A stretch of 45,106 nt of DNA from Oscillospiraceae bacterium (GCA_024697625.1 JAILFJ010000030.1:1-45106); one strand, 5' to 3'. Positions 33,701 to 41,374 are shown, counted from the stretch's first letter. Notes: generated from the sequence alone by a model not told the origin. Translations and numbers: made by a program.

Positions 33701-34421
33701 TGTAGTTCTCTTTGCTCTCATAGGGGGCGGCCATGGCGCTGCTGTCAGAAAGGGTCAGGAGGAGGCTCCCCCCCACCAGCAGCATGACTGCCGTTTTGAC
33801 GCCTGAGCTGTTCTTATCCGCGGAGACTTTCGGATCCGGACCGGAAGAATCAGTCCAATGGCGGGAATGCTGCATACGGTACAGCAGACGATGCCCGAGG
33901 CGGATGCAGGCGAACAGAAACAGGATGGTCAGAAGCTTGTCCAGAAACTCAAGATAGAGCTGACCGACGGCTGCGCTCATACGGAAAGGCAGGCCGAGCT
34001 CGGTCAGGTATTCAATCACAGCGTCACCGAAACGGTTGCCAGTCCAGCCGTACTTCAGAAAGGCGTTGACGACAGAGGAGACGGCGAAAGAGGCCAGAAT
34101 CGTGATCAGGGAGAGCTGAAGCGCGCCCAGAAAGCTGTCAAATGCCTTGCGCCGTACACCGTAGCCTACGGCGACAGCCAGAATAATACTGGTGAGACCG
34201 TAAGCGAAGGAGGTCGGGGTGACAGCAGTGAGAATCAGGTTGCTGGTTATGCCGACAAAAGCCCCGCAGACGGGACCAAGGATCCAGGCACAGAGCACGG
34301 TTCCGAAAGAATCGAGCCACACCGGCAGCTGGAACAGCATGCTGAGGCTGTTTCCCGCAAAATTGAGCAGGAGGCAGAACAGAGTAAAGAGGCAGATCTG
34401 CCAGATTTTCCAGGTTTTCAT
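30771..34421 (-). CDS. Membrane beta-propeller sensor with HD-GYP phosphodiesterase output
   Basis: A 1216-residue fusion. Residues about 5-190 form a six-helix membrane domain resembling ECF-transporter S components (VWLDSFGTVLCAWILGPVCG, FVGITSNLI). A seventh helix (about 210-235) leads to an extracellular two-component-regulator propeller (about 245-870; repeats such as DGVLWVGTYAGLYRYNG, EGRLWIGTNDNGLAI) and a Y_Y_Y domain (about 887-935, IGYYLEGFDSEW). After the last helix (about 955-980) comes an HD-GYP domain with His1046-Asp1047 (MHDIGKIGIP), HHERPDGRGYP and GVADAFDAMT, all metal ligands present. HD-GYP domains hydrolyse c-di-GMP. ATG 34421 is favoured by GGGAGG eight bases upstream. 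It sits between two binding-protein genes, which may deliver the signal. The domain assignment of the N-terminus is less sure. Confidence 0.88.
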   Translation of the reverse strand: MKTWKIWQICLFTLFCLLLNFAGNSLSMLFQLPVWLDSFGTVLCAWILGPVCGAFVGITSNLILTAVTPTSFAYGLTSIILAVAVGYGVRRKAFDSFLGALQLSLITILASFAVSSVVNAFLKYGWTGNRFGDAVIEYLTELGLPFRMSAAVGQLYLEFLDKLLTILFLFACIRLGHRLLYRMQHSRHWTDSSGPDPKVSADKNSSGVKTAVMLLVGGSLLLTLSDSSAMAAPYESKENYNDYIQTIYSSSNGLPCGEANDIAQTTDGVLWVGTYAGLYRYNGKEFRQLDSMNIVRNANCLYVDEEGRLWIGTNDNGLAIAINEKIVNVIDEDSGLPSNSVRSIVRGSDGYYYVGTSSSLQILTMNGGLRRLGTLSEMNYISCLSSDSRGNVAGVSSNGRLFLLNGGQILCSLQLVEEADQYNCCRFTPTGSLIVGTTSNRLLTFRVADGFLEQTDERICEGFNNIDDLYFTPAGEMFVSADNGIGYVDPDGVFRSINTNEFNNSIDRMLMDYQGNLWFTSSRLGLLRLAPSSFRDIYSVAGMPNRVVNAVEKWQGKFYFGTDKGLDAVDAETALRETDTLTEQFDGVRIRCLLTDSRNCLWICTYGKGLVEVYPDGTQKHYNEANGSFGDWARVVKELSDGTILAAGDSGLSFIRDDTVTKTIGHANGLINSMILSVTELSDGTVIAGTDGDGLAVIRDGEVDRMLTRRDGLSSGVILRTVADTKSEGVFLVTSNGLCFLEEDFSIRQLDRFPYFNNYDIWAENEDTLFVMSSAGLYIADRDGLLATDEDTEFHWQLLDVRSGLNSSLTANSWSYYDTDGTLYLPCDTGVFAMDADDYATVLPAYRMTIPYIRLNGTEYKTERNVPIEVSRGITRIELVPEVLNYSVQVPNIGYYLEGFDSEWTVMPQTALNTIVYTNLPAGNYSLHLAVFDSDGKEVVAERLFQLNKSESFHETLLFRIYLFGVLLLMVVFAAGLIGSSSYESIKRQAEMGNQAIMAIARAVDAKDPRTSQHSERVARYSKLIATAMGMKERDCENIRKAAMMHDIGKIGIPDEVLKKPGRLTEEEYAQMKTHTTNGAEILKDITLIDHVVDGALYHHERPDGRGYPYGLTADEIPEYARIIGVADAFDAMTANRVYRKQMDFGYVVNEMRKGRGTQFDPEADDTLLRLIENGTIDLYKIYGVSPEEAIKQSAEGSAEDLEAKARAEAEKEAGK

Positions 34422-34434
34422 CGGCATCTCCTCC

Positions 34435-35358
34435 CTACGACTCGAGCCATTTGGCATACAGCGTATAATAATCAAACCATTGCTCGTACTGTCCGGATTC
34501 CAGAAGCTCGTCGATGATGCCGTTGACATAGTCAATGAGCTGGACCTCACCTTTTCGTGCGGCAATCCGGTCACCGCCGTAGTCTGAGTCCGGCATAAAG
34601 CTGAGTCCGGGGATCAGCATCAGTCCGCTGGTGGGATTCTCCGCCACATAGGTCTGCGCCGTCTCAATATCGACGGCGGCAGCGTCCGCCTGGCCGCTGC
34701 GCAGCAGGGTATAGAGATCGCGCACCGTAGGTAAACGCCGGAAGGAGCGGTAATTGAACACATGGTCCGCAAAGACCGACTCCTGAATGGAGCCGCGCTG
34801 GGCCGCAATCCGGCAGCCCTTCAGGTCATCCAGGGAGGCAAAACGCTCCTCATCCACCGTGCGGATCAGGATTCCGGTTCCGCTCTCATCAGCTGAAAAG
34901 TGATAGCCCTTGGAGAGCTCTGCCGTCTCGGCGCGGCCCGGCGTATAGGCGAGGGCCGAAATGGCAAGGTCACACTCACCGTCCGCCACGGCGGTCAGCA
35001 CTTTTGCAAACGCCATGGGGACGATCTCCAGCCGGACGCCCATGCGGTCGGCAATCAGACGCGCCATCTCCATGTCTGCGCCGACAAAGCGATCCTGTCC
35101 GAACTGCGAGCTGTCAATAAACTCCTGTGGTGCAAAATAGGGCTCTGTCGCGACACGCAGCACACCCTTGTCCCGGATCCAGCCGAGTCTGCCCTCCGCG
35201 TCTGCGGGAATGCCGCCGGCGGTGTTGACCGGGGCTGATGTCACTTCTTCCTCCTGTCCCGGACTCTCCGGCCCTGTACAGGCACAGAGGCCGCAGAGCA
35301 GCGCAGCGATCAACAGGAGGCAGAGCAGCCGGCAGACCGTTTGGTTATTCACAGGCAT
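34435..35358 (-). CDS. Lipoprotein amino-acid-binding-like protein (PBPb family)
   Basis: A 307-residue lipoprotein with lipobox LCAC (Cys27). The mature protein is a family-3 solute-binding fold: GVLRVATEPYFAPQEFID, FVGADMEMARLIADRMG, CDLAISALAYTPGRAE and GCRIAAQRGSIQE are the landmarks of polar amino-acid binders. No permease or ATPase gene is nearby; instead the propeller-HD-GYP gene follows after 13 bases and the BMP gene after that. The start at 35358 uses AAAGG; an upstream Met (35373) is possible. It is the first gene of the operon and its stop is TAG. A sensory role for extracellular ligand is inferred. Confidence 0.85.
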   Translation of the reverse strand: MPVNNQTVCRLLCLLLIAALLCGLCACTGPESPGQEEEVTSAPVNTAGGIPADAEGRLGWIRDKGVLRVATEPYFAPQEFIDSSQFGQDRFVGADMEMARLIADRMGVRLEIVPMAFAKVLTAVADGECDLAISALAYTPGRAETAELSKGYHFSADESGTGILIRTVDEERFASLDDLKGCRIAAQRGSIQESVFADHVFNYRSFRRLPTVRDLYTLLRSGQADAAAVDIETAQTYVAENPTSGLMLIPGLSFMPDSDYGGDRIAARKGEVQLIDYVNGIIDELLESGQYEQWFDYYTLYAKWLES

Positions 35359-35460
35359 CTCCGCCCTTTCCATGCAATCTGGTCCGCCCCGTGCCGCTTG
35401 TCGGCGGAGCGGAAATACTGGACCGCAGAGGTATGACGCCACGGCCAGTCAGGTTATCTC

Positions 35461-35489
35461 ATTATACTCTCTATCGGGCCTTTGCGCAA
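35461..35489 (-). promoter_or_regulatory. Promoter of the lipoprotein/HD-GYP/BMP operon
   Basis: On the minus strand TTGCGC (35489-35484), 17 bp and TATAAT (35466-35461) give a start near 35454, about 95 bases before the ATG at 35358. A hairpin CAAGCC-CTAAGA-GGCTTG (35487-35504) abuts the -35. Confidence 0.6.
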
Positions 35490-35625
35490 GCCCTAAGAGG
35501 CTTGTTTCGGGCGGGATCCGAAAGAGGAAGAGAAGGATCTGTATGCACGGTGCCGCTGGTTCCATCTTCCGATTTTGCAGAGTAACAGATTAAAGATATT
35601 TAATGAATGATTTAAATTTATCATG

Positions 35626-35678
35626 TGGACAGGAACTGAATCCCGTTGTATAATAATATATTATTGCAGATTATCTGC
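35626..35678 (+). promoter_or_regulatory. Promoter and palindrome before the divergent hybrid kinase
   Basis: TGGACA at 35626-35631, 17 bp and TATAAT at 35649-35654 form a good promoter. Just after the start point lie an AT-rich palindrome AATAATATATTATT (35652-35665) and GCAGAT-T-ATCTGC (35666-35678), which could be operators. The rest of the 35359-35742 interval holds no gene. Confidence 0.6.
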
Positions 35679-35742
35679 ACGATTATGATTATCTATATGC
35701 GTAATATGCATATTGTAACACCGTCATACAGGAGACGAATTC

Positions 35743-38694
35743 ATGGAACAGAATTACGGACGGGCAGGGACATTCACGGACGGGAACGGAGAGCAGACGC
35801 TTCTTCAGAATGCGGAAATGAGAGCCGCGGTTCTGGAAGAATTCTGCCGTTTTGTCGTGACAGGTCAATATGAGGAGACGGATCTTCTTGATCTTGGGAG
35901 CGGAAAGCTTCGGGCGCTGCCGGAGCGCAGAGAAGAGAGAACGGCTGTTTTTCTGACTGCGTGCGCCGAAAACTATGAAGACGGCATTCAGAAACTGATC
36001 GAAAACAACCGTGACTTTCCGGAGAGCGCAGAGCTTCTCCCCACCCTGCTGCCCGACAGCCTGACAGAGGCTCTTCACGCAAACCGCAGGCACCGGATCC
36101 GCTGCCGGATACGGAACGCAGAGGGAGAGGCACGCTGGAAGCTGGTGCAGTGCGGGTTCTTCGGCGAGGGAGAAGGGCATATCCTGCTGCTGGTTTCGGA
36201 TGTCCAGGAGGAAGAGGACGTCAAGGAGCAGCTGCGCGACGCCGCGGAAGCTGCGGAAGCCGCAAGCAAAGCAAAGAGCGCCTTCCTTGCGAACATGAGC
36301 CATGAGATCCGCACCCCGATGAATGCCATCGTCGGGATCAGCGAGGTGCTGCTCGGGAAGGACCTGCCGAAGGATATCCTCAGTTCCATCAGCACCATTC
36401 AGAATTCCGGCAGCAGCCTGCTGGGCATCATCAATGACATCCTCGACTTCTCCAAGATCGAGACCGGCAAGTTCGAGATCTCGGACGTCGAATACATGCT
36501 GCCCTCTCTGCTGATGGATATCAGCAACGTCATTTCGGTCCGCCTTGCGGGCAAGCCGGTTTACTTCGTGATGGACATCGATCCGAATCTCCCCAATCAC
36601 CTGGTCGGTGACGATATCCGCCTGAAGCAGATCCTCATGAATCTGATCGGAAATGCGGTCAAGTTTACGCATGAGGGCTACATCGATCTCTGTGTGAGAG
36701 GAAAATTCCTGGACGGAGACAGCTATGAGCTGGTCTTTGACGTGCGGGACAGCGGAATCGGCATCAAGGAGGAGGACCTCGGCAAGCTCTTTGCGACATT
36801 CTCGCAGGTGGATACGAAGAAAAACCGGGCGACCACAGGCTCCGGCCTTGGTCTCGCCATCAGCAGGAATCTCGCCCGGCTGATGGGCGGCGACCTGACC
36901 GTCACCAGCGTCTACGGGAAGGGGAGCACCTTCACCGTCCGCGTCGTCCAGCGGATTCCCCACTATGTGCCCCTGGGCGAAGTAAAGGATAAGAACATCC
37001 GGCTTCTGATCTGCGAGCAGAACGAAAGCCTGATCTTCAGCCTCTCCCGGGCAGCGGAAAATCTGGGCCTCAGCTATGAGGTCTGCCGCGAGGTCGACCG
37101 TATCCGCGACTTTCAGGGCATGACCCATGTTCTGATCCGGCGAAAGATATTCAACGGGCTGCGGGAAAAGATCGAGTTCATGTTCCCGCACAACAATATT
37201 CTTCTGATCCTGGACAATGACGAGCACGCCGAGGGCTCCTATATGGACTATAAGCAGCTCCAGCTCCCGCTGATCACGCTGCAGCTCATCAATGCCCTGA
37301 ACGGCGAAGAGATCGTCAGCAGCATCAAGAAGAAGAGCTTTGACCGCTCCCAGATCATCCCCCTGACCTATGCACACGTTCTGGTCGTCGATGACAACAC
37401 GACCAACCTGCAGGTGGCGCAGGGACTTATGCTTCCCTATCAGATGAAGATCGACCTCTGCACCAGCGGCTTCAAGGCCATCGAGATGATCAAGAAGAAC
37501 CGCTACGACGCCGTCTTCATGGATCACATGATGCCCGAGATGGATGGAATCGAGACGGCGAGATACATCCGGCGGCTGGAGGGAGAATACTACAGAAAGG
37601 TCCCGATCATCGCCCTGACCGCCAACGCCATGAGCGATGCGAAGGTACAGTTCCTGGAAGCCGGGATGGACGACTTTGTAGCCAAGCCCATCGAGATGCG
37701 CGAGCTGCACCGGGTCATCAAGAAGTATATCCAGTCCAAGGCGCCGAAGGGCTATCTGGAAAAGGCGGTCCGTCAGAATGCCGCCAACGAGAAGGGAAAG
37801 AAAGCCTCCGAAAAGCCGGCTGCGTCCCGGAATACAGCCGGAGAGGCCGTTTCGGCACCGGGCTTCGCCCCGATTCGGCTCTCTGCAAAACAGGACGGCG
37901 GAATGCTGGAGCAGCTGCTGGAACAGAATAATGCGCTGCTGTCACAGAACATGCTTCTGCTGAAGGCGCTGCTCGGCGAGGCCCCCGCGGACGGAGGAGA
38001 GACAGAAGCAGAGGAGGCCCCGCACGTCGAGACGGAGAAAGAGCCCCCGGCCGCGGCGATCCCTGATGATGACGATGCGGAAGAGCAGCCGAAGGAAGTC
38101 CGGGACTTCATCAACGGCATCGACATGCGCAGCAGCATCGAATCCTACGGCGGCTCCATCGAGATTTATCACAACATCCTGAAGACCTATTATGACGATA
38201 TCCTGGAGAAGGAAAACTTGCTCCCGACGCTGTATGAGCATCAGGATCTGGAGAACTTCACGATTCAGGTTCACGCCCTTAAGAGCGCGTCGAGAGGCGT
38301 CGGCGCAAACGACCTGGGCGAGGAGGCCTATCAGCTCGAGCTCGCCGGAAAAGCGGGGGACTGGGAGAAGATCCGTGCACAGTTCCCGCAGTTCACGGCA
38401 GATCTGAAGCAAATGGTGGAAAACGTCGGGAAATACGTCGACAAGTATCTCCGGCAGGCGGAGAGGACGGATGCGGAACACGCCGATGAAATGGATTCCG
38501 GCGTGATCGCGCAGATCAAGACGGCCTGTGAGCAGATGGATTATCTGCATGCGGAGGAACTGCTGGAGTCGCTTCGGGAAAAGAACTATCCGGAGGAACT
38601 GGAGCAAAAACTGGATAAAATGCTGGAGTGCTGCAGGAATTTTGACTATGACAGCCTGGAAGAGATGGTCAGACAGCTTGAGGTGAGAAAATGA
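35743..38694 (+). CDS. Hybrid histidine kinase with degenerate receiver, receiver and HPt
   Basis: A 983-residue cytoplasmic kinase with no membrane helix. A PAS-like region (about 100-165, RIRNAEGEARWKLVQCGFFG) leads to a coiled coil and HisKA His187 (SHEIRTPMNAIVG). Then come HATPase (NLIGNAVKFTH, DSGIGIK, GSGLGLAIS), a degenerate receiver (about 415-525, ICEQNES without the acidic pair) and a true receiver with Asp594 (MDHMMPEMDG). A charged linker (about 665-785, poor in order) precedes an HPt with His844 (QVHALKSASRGVG). AGGAGA precedes the ATG. It overlaps the REC-HD-GYP gene by four bases. All parts of a His-Asp-His-Asp relay ending in that regulator are thus present. Signal input is unknown. 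Confidence 0.92.
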   Translation: MEQNYGRAGTFTDGNGEQTLLQNAEMRAAVLEEFCRFVVTGQYEETDLLDLGSGKLRALPERREERTAVFLTACAENYEDGIQKLIENNRDFPESAELLPTLLPDSLTEALHANRRHRIRCRIRNAEGEARWKLVQCGFFGEGEGHILLLVSDVQEEEDVKEQLRDAAEAAEAASKAKSAFLANMSHEIRTPMNAIVGISEVLLGKDLPKDILSSISTIQNSGSSLLGIINDILDFSKIETGKFEISDVEYMLPSLLMDISNVISVRLAGKPVYFVMDIDPNLPNHLVGDDIRLKQILMNLIGNAVKFTHEGYIDLCVRGKFLDGDSYELVFDVRDSGIGIKEEDLGKLFATFSQVDTKKNRATTGSGLGLAISRNLARLMGGDLTVTSVYGKGSTFTVRVVQRIPHYVPLGEVKDKNIRLLICEQNESLIFSLSRAAENLGLSYEVCREVDRIRDFQGMTHVLIRRKIFNGLREKIEFMFPHNNILLILDNDEHAEGSYMDYKQLQLPLITLQLINALNGEEIVSSIKKKSFDRSQIIPLTYAHVLVVDDNTTNLQVAQGLMLPYQMKIDLCTSGFKAIEMIKKNRYDAVFMDHMMPEMDGIETARYIRRLEGEYYRKVPIIALTANAMSDAKVQFLEAGMDDFVAKPIEMRELHRVIKKYIQSKAPKGYLEKAVRQNAANEKGKKASEKPAASRNTAGEAVSAPGFAPIRLSAKQDGGMLEQLLEQNNALLSQNMLLLKALLGEAPADGGETEAEEAPHVETEKEPPAAAIPDDDDAEEQPKEVRDFINGIDMRSSIESYGGSIEIYHNILKTYYDDILEKENLLPTLYEHQDLENFTIQVHALKSASRGVGANDLGEEAYQLELAGKAGDWEKIRAQFPQFTADLKQMVENVGKYVDKYLRQAERTDAEHADEMDSGVIAQIKTACEQMDYLHAEELLESLREKNYPEELEQKLDKMLECCRNFDYDSLEEMVRQLEVRK

Positions 38695-39710
38695 AGAAAC
38701 ATACCATACTGGCGGTGGACGACGACCGTACCAACCTTCAGATCATCCGGAGCGTGCTGGAGAAGGACTATGCTCTGCAGCTTGCCATCAGCGGCGAAAT
38801 GGCGCTGAAGTTTATCGAAAGGAACCGGCCGGATCTGATCCTGCTCGATCTGATGATGCCCGGCATGGACGGCCGGGAGACAATGGCAAAGCTGCGGCAG
38901 ATTCCGGGCTGTGAGACGGTACCCGTGGTGTTCCTGACGGCGAACCAGGAGACGGCGGAGGAGATACAGTGCCTGAACATGGGCGCCAGCGATTTCATCA
39001 ACAAGCCGATCATCCCCGGGATTCTGGAACTGCGGCTCAGGAGAATTCTCGAGCTGGACGATCTGCAGCACCATCTGCAGACCGCCGTCGAGGAGAAGAC
39101 GAGGCAATACCAGGAACTCGCGCTGGAGTCGATCTTTGCTATCGTCAACATTATCGAGGCAAAGGACGAGATTACCGAAGGTCACTCCGTCCGCGTCGCC
39201 GGTTACAGCCGGGCGCTCGCGACGGCGATGGGCTATGACGAGAAGAGCGTGGACGAGGTTTACCGGGCAGGGCTGCTCCATGACGTCGGGAAGACCGGGA
39301 TCCCGGACCTGATCCTGAAGAAGGAAGGGAAGCTGACCCGGGAGGAGTACGGCGAGATCAAGGAGCACACCTCCATCGGCGGTCACATCCTCGCGGCGAT
39401 TGAAACGATGGACTATCTGGCCGAGGGCGCGAAGTACCATCATGAGCGCTATGACGGAACCGGCTATCCCAATGGTCTGGCCGGAGAGGATATCCCTGAG
39501 ATCGGGAGGATCATCGCCGTTGCGGACGTGTTTGACGCTCTGGTCAGCAAGCGGCATTATAAGGAAGCCATGGACGTCGAGACAGCGAAGGCCGAGCTGC
39601 TGAAGGGCGCCGGCAGTCAGTTCGACCCGGCGATCGTGAAGATCTTCATCGAGCTGATGGAGAACGGCACCATCGAAGAGATCCGGCAGGCCTCGGGAGC
39701 CGGACATTGA
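38691..39710 (+). CDS. Response regulator with HD-GYP output (REC-HD-GYP)
   Basis: A 339-residue response regulator. The receiver (about 5-120) has AVDDDRTN, Asp53 in LLDLMMPGMDG, and Lys in NKPI. The HD-GYP domain (about 145-330) has EGHSVRVAGYS, His197-Asp198 (LLHDVGKTGIP), HHERYDGTGYPNGL and VADVFDALVS, i.e. the complete metal-binding set. It probably lowers c-di-GMP when phosphorylated. It is translationally coupled to the hybrid kinase, from whose HPt domain it likely receives phosphate. The divergent operon encodes another HD-GYP protein, so two phosphodiesterases are controlled in one locus. No GGDEF cyclase is present in the window. Confidence 0.92.
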   Translation: MKKHTILAVDDDRTNLQIIRSVLEKDYALQLAISGEMALKFIERNRPDLILLDLMMPGMDGRETMAKLRQIPGCETVPVVFLTANQETAEEIQCLNMGASDFINKPIIPGILELRLRRILELDDLQHHLQTAVEEKTRQYQELALESIFAIVNIIEAKDEITEGHSVRVAGYSRALATAMGYDEKSVDEVYRAGLLHDVGKTGIPDLILKKEGKLTREEYGEIKEHTSIGGHILAAIETMDYLAEGAKYHHERYDGTGYPNGLAGEDIPEIGRIIAVADVFDALVSKRHYKEAMDVETAKAELLKGAGSQFDPAIVKIFIELMENGTIEEIRQASGAGH

Positions 39711-39734
39711 CAGGGCACAGAACCGTAACGATAA

Positions 39735-39782
39735 CAAAAAAGGACCGCATCCGCCGTTAACCCGGCAGACGCGGTCCGTTTC
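39735..39782. terminator. Bidirectional terminator between REC-HD-GYP and SDR genes
   Basis: GGACCGCATCCGCCG pairs with CGGCAGACGCGGTCC (39742-39777; two mismatches). AAAAAA on its left supplies a T run for the minus strand; TTTCTT after it is a weak one for the plus strand. Converging genes end on both sides. Confidence 0.75.
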
Positions 39783-40439
39783 TTACTGTTCAGGCCAGAT
39801 GAAGTTTGCTTTCCCGGCCTCCAACCCGTCGATCAGGATGTTCTGGCCGGTACAGAAACGGTTTTTCACCGCCATGAAGCAGACCCACTCGGCAGCCTCC
39901 TCCGCTGTCATCCAGCGTTTCAGGGGGACCTCCGCCATGACCTGCTCCCAGAGGACAGGGTCCTCCATCACGGGGCGGTTAAGCTCGGTCAGAACACCCC
40001 CGAAGTCCAGGCTGTTGCAGGTGGCTCCGTAAGCCGCAATCCGCAGCGCCACATTCTTCGTGTAGCTGAGCAGACCACCCTTGCTGGCTGCGTATTCCGG
40101 AAACTCCGAACCGGTATGTGCGCTGGCCGAACCGATCATCAGTACCGAAATAATCCCCGGATGGATCCCGTAATGCTCGGTCACGGCGATGGTCCCTTTC
40201 AGGTTCACATCGATATCTTCCGCGTTCTGTACACCGGCGTTGTTGATCAGAATCTCGGTCGGCTCCAGGTCCGGATACGATGCCCGGTCCCGGATATCCA
40301 GCACATAGTGCCGGTACTGCGGATGCCGGATTGCGGCGTCCTTCACATCGAAGCCGGTCACGCTGTGCCCCTCCGCGAGGAACTGCCGGACACAGGCCAG
40401 ACCGATGCCGGAGCTGCTCCCGGTAATCAGGATCCTCAT
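39783..40439 (-). CDS. Short-chain dehydrogenase/reductase
   Basis: A 218-residue classical-type SDR. The NAD(P) loop is TGSSSGIG (residues 6-13), NNAG lies near 65, and the catalytic Ser and YAASK (Tyr/Lys near 116-121) are present. Asp in GFDVKD after the second strand favours NAD over NADP. The product is shorter than the usual 240-260 because the loop between beta-3 and beta-4 is reduced. The start overlaps the stop of the queuosine-precursor transporter gene, so the two are expressed together. Substrate unknown; a role with queuosine salvage is not suggested by the sequence itself. Confidence 0.87.
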   Translation of the reverse strand: MRILITGSSSGIGLACVRQFLAEGHSVTGFDVKDAAIRHPQYRHYVLDIRDRASYPDLEPTEILINNAGVQNAEDIDVNLKGTIAVTEHYGIHPGIISVLMIGSASAHTGSEFPEYAASKGGLLSYTKNVALRIAAYGATCNSLDFGGVLTELNRPVMEDPVLWEQVMAEVPLKRWMTAEEAAEWVCFMAVKNRFCTGQNILIDGLEAGKANFIWPEQ

Positions 40440-41197
40440 GCCGCAATACCGGCGGGGCTGTAGCGCCGGAGATAGGCCTCGCCCACGCCGTCCTTCTGCC
40501 AGCTGCAGGCGATCCGATAGCCCATCGGCGAGAAGATCACTTCACAGAGCAGTTCCACCACCGCGCCGGTGACAGCGCAGGTGAAACACTGCAGCAAAGT
40601 CCAGCCGAAAAACCGGTGGCTGACGATCAGGGCAAAGGTGAGGTTGTCCACAAACTGGGCCGCAAAAGTAGAGATGTAGCTTCTGGCTGCAAAGGCGCCG
40701 AAGCTCCTGTGTCCCTGCCGCTCCACAGCCCGGCCGATCCGCCAGTTCAGGAAGTTGTTGACCAGCGCGGACACCAGGAAGGCGACAGAGCTGCCCAGAA
40801 GCACGTACCAGGTTCCGCCGAAGGTATGGTCCAGCGCGGTGTTGATGACAGCCTCAGAGCCTTCCACCCAGGACTCTCCCCACACGCCCGGGAGCCGGCT
40901 TCCGACAAAGAAAACCAGACACATCCCGAGATTCACCGCAATCGCCACGACGCTGAGCAGGTTGGCGGCCCGGGGACCGAACTGCCTGGTGGTGATGTCC
41001 ATCGTCAGAAATACGATCCAGGAAACAATAATTCCACAATCCAGCGCCAGCCAGGAAAAGGGCACATGGAGGCTCTTGTTCGCAAGCAGGTTCATGGTGA
41101 TTGTGGCAACGATAAATAACGCGACTGTCAGCGACGGGATGCTGCGCAGGAGCAGAGTAAGCTCCGCCATAATCCCGGATTTCTCAGGACGCTTCAT
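40436..41197 (-). CDS. Queuosine precursor transporter (VUT/YhhQ family)
   Basis: A 253-residue integral membrane protein of the VUT_1/YhhQ family that imports preQ0/preQ1 for tRNA queuosine synthesis. Landmarks are FIVATITMNLLANK, CGIIVSWIVFLTMDITTRQFG, ALVNNFLNWRIGRAVE and AQFVDNLTFALIV, with about six transmembrane helices. ATG 41197 is preferred because AAGGAG lies nine bases upstream. The frame is open much further (to 41497), but that part is non-coding and holds an RNA element. The leader folds as a probable preQ1 riboswitch, which agrees with the gene's function. Followed by an overlapping SDR gene. Confidence 0.9.
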   Translation of the reverse strand: MKRPEKSGIMAELTLLLRSIPSLTVALFIVATITMNLLANKSLHVPFSWLALDCGIIVSWIVFLTMDITTRQFGPRAANLLSVVAIAVNLGMCLVFFVGSRLPGVWGESWVEGSEAVINTALDHTFGGTWYVLLGSSVAFLVSALVNNFLNWRIGRAVERQGHRSFGAFAARSYISTFAAQFVDNLTFALIVSHRFFGWTLLQCFTCAVTGAVVELLCEVIFSPMGYRIACSWQKDGVGEAYLRRYSPAGIAA

Positions 41198-41206
41198 ATT
41201 CTTTTT

Positions 41207-41256
41207 CTCCTTGGTTTTGTTATTTAATGAGGAGGATTTAGAGCCCGAACTCCTCA
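41207..41256 (-). promoter_or_regulatory. Probable preQ1-I riboswitch
   Basis: On the minus strand TGAGGAG (41256-41250) pairs with CTCCTCA (41234-41228) around a loop UUCGGGCUCUAAAUC. An A-rich tail, UUAAAUAACAAAACCAAGG, then contains the ribosome site. This stem, UUC-starting loop and ACAAAACxAAGG tail match the small preQ1-I class, including the well-studied Thermoanaerobacter example. CUCU in the loop can pair with GGAG of the ribosome site, so ligand binding would turn translation off. The gene behind it imports preQ1-type compounds. Confidence 0.65.
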
Positions 41257-41333
41257 GTGCCGAAATTCGCACCCGCACACTATATATCAGCCGCCGGAAA
41301 AAAGCAAGAGAAAAACCACGGGAAAAGCAGAGA

Positions 41334-41374
41334 GATCCCGTGCGGGACCGGAAGAACCGGAACTGCACGGGATC
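41334..41374 (-). terminator. Hairpin after the amidase gene
   Basis: A perfect 10-bp outer stem GATCCCGTGC/GCACGGGATC (41334-41343, 41365-41374) with inner CCGG pairs lies between the amidase stop and the riboswitch. Only scattered T runs follow on the minus strand, so termination would be imperfect. Confidence 0.6.

Noticed and set aside
35689-37710. 673-codon open frame on the minus strand opposite the third hybrid kinase
   Set aside because: No motifs, and the plus-strand frame carries HisKA, HATPase, receiver and HPt signatures.
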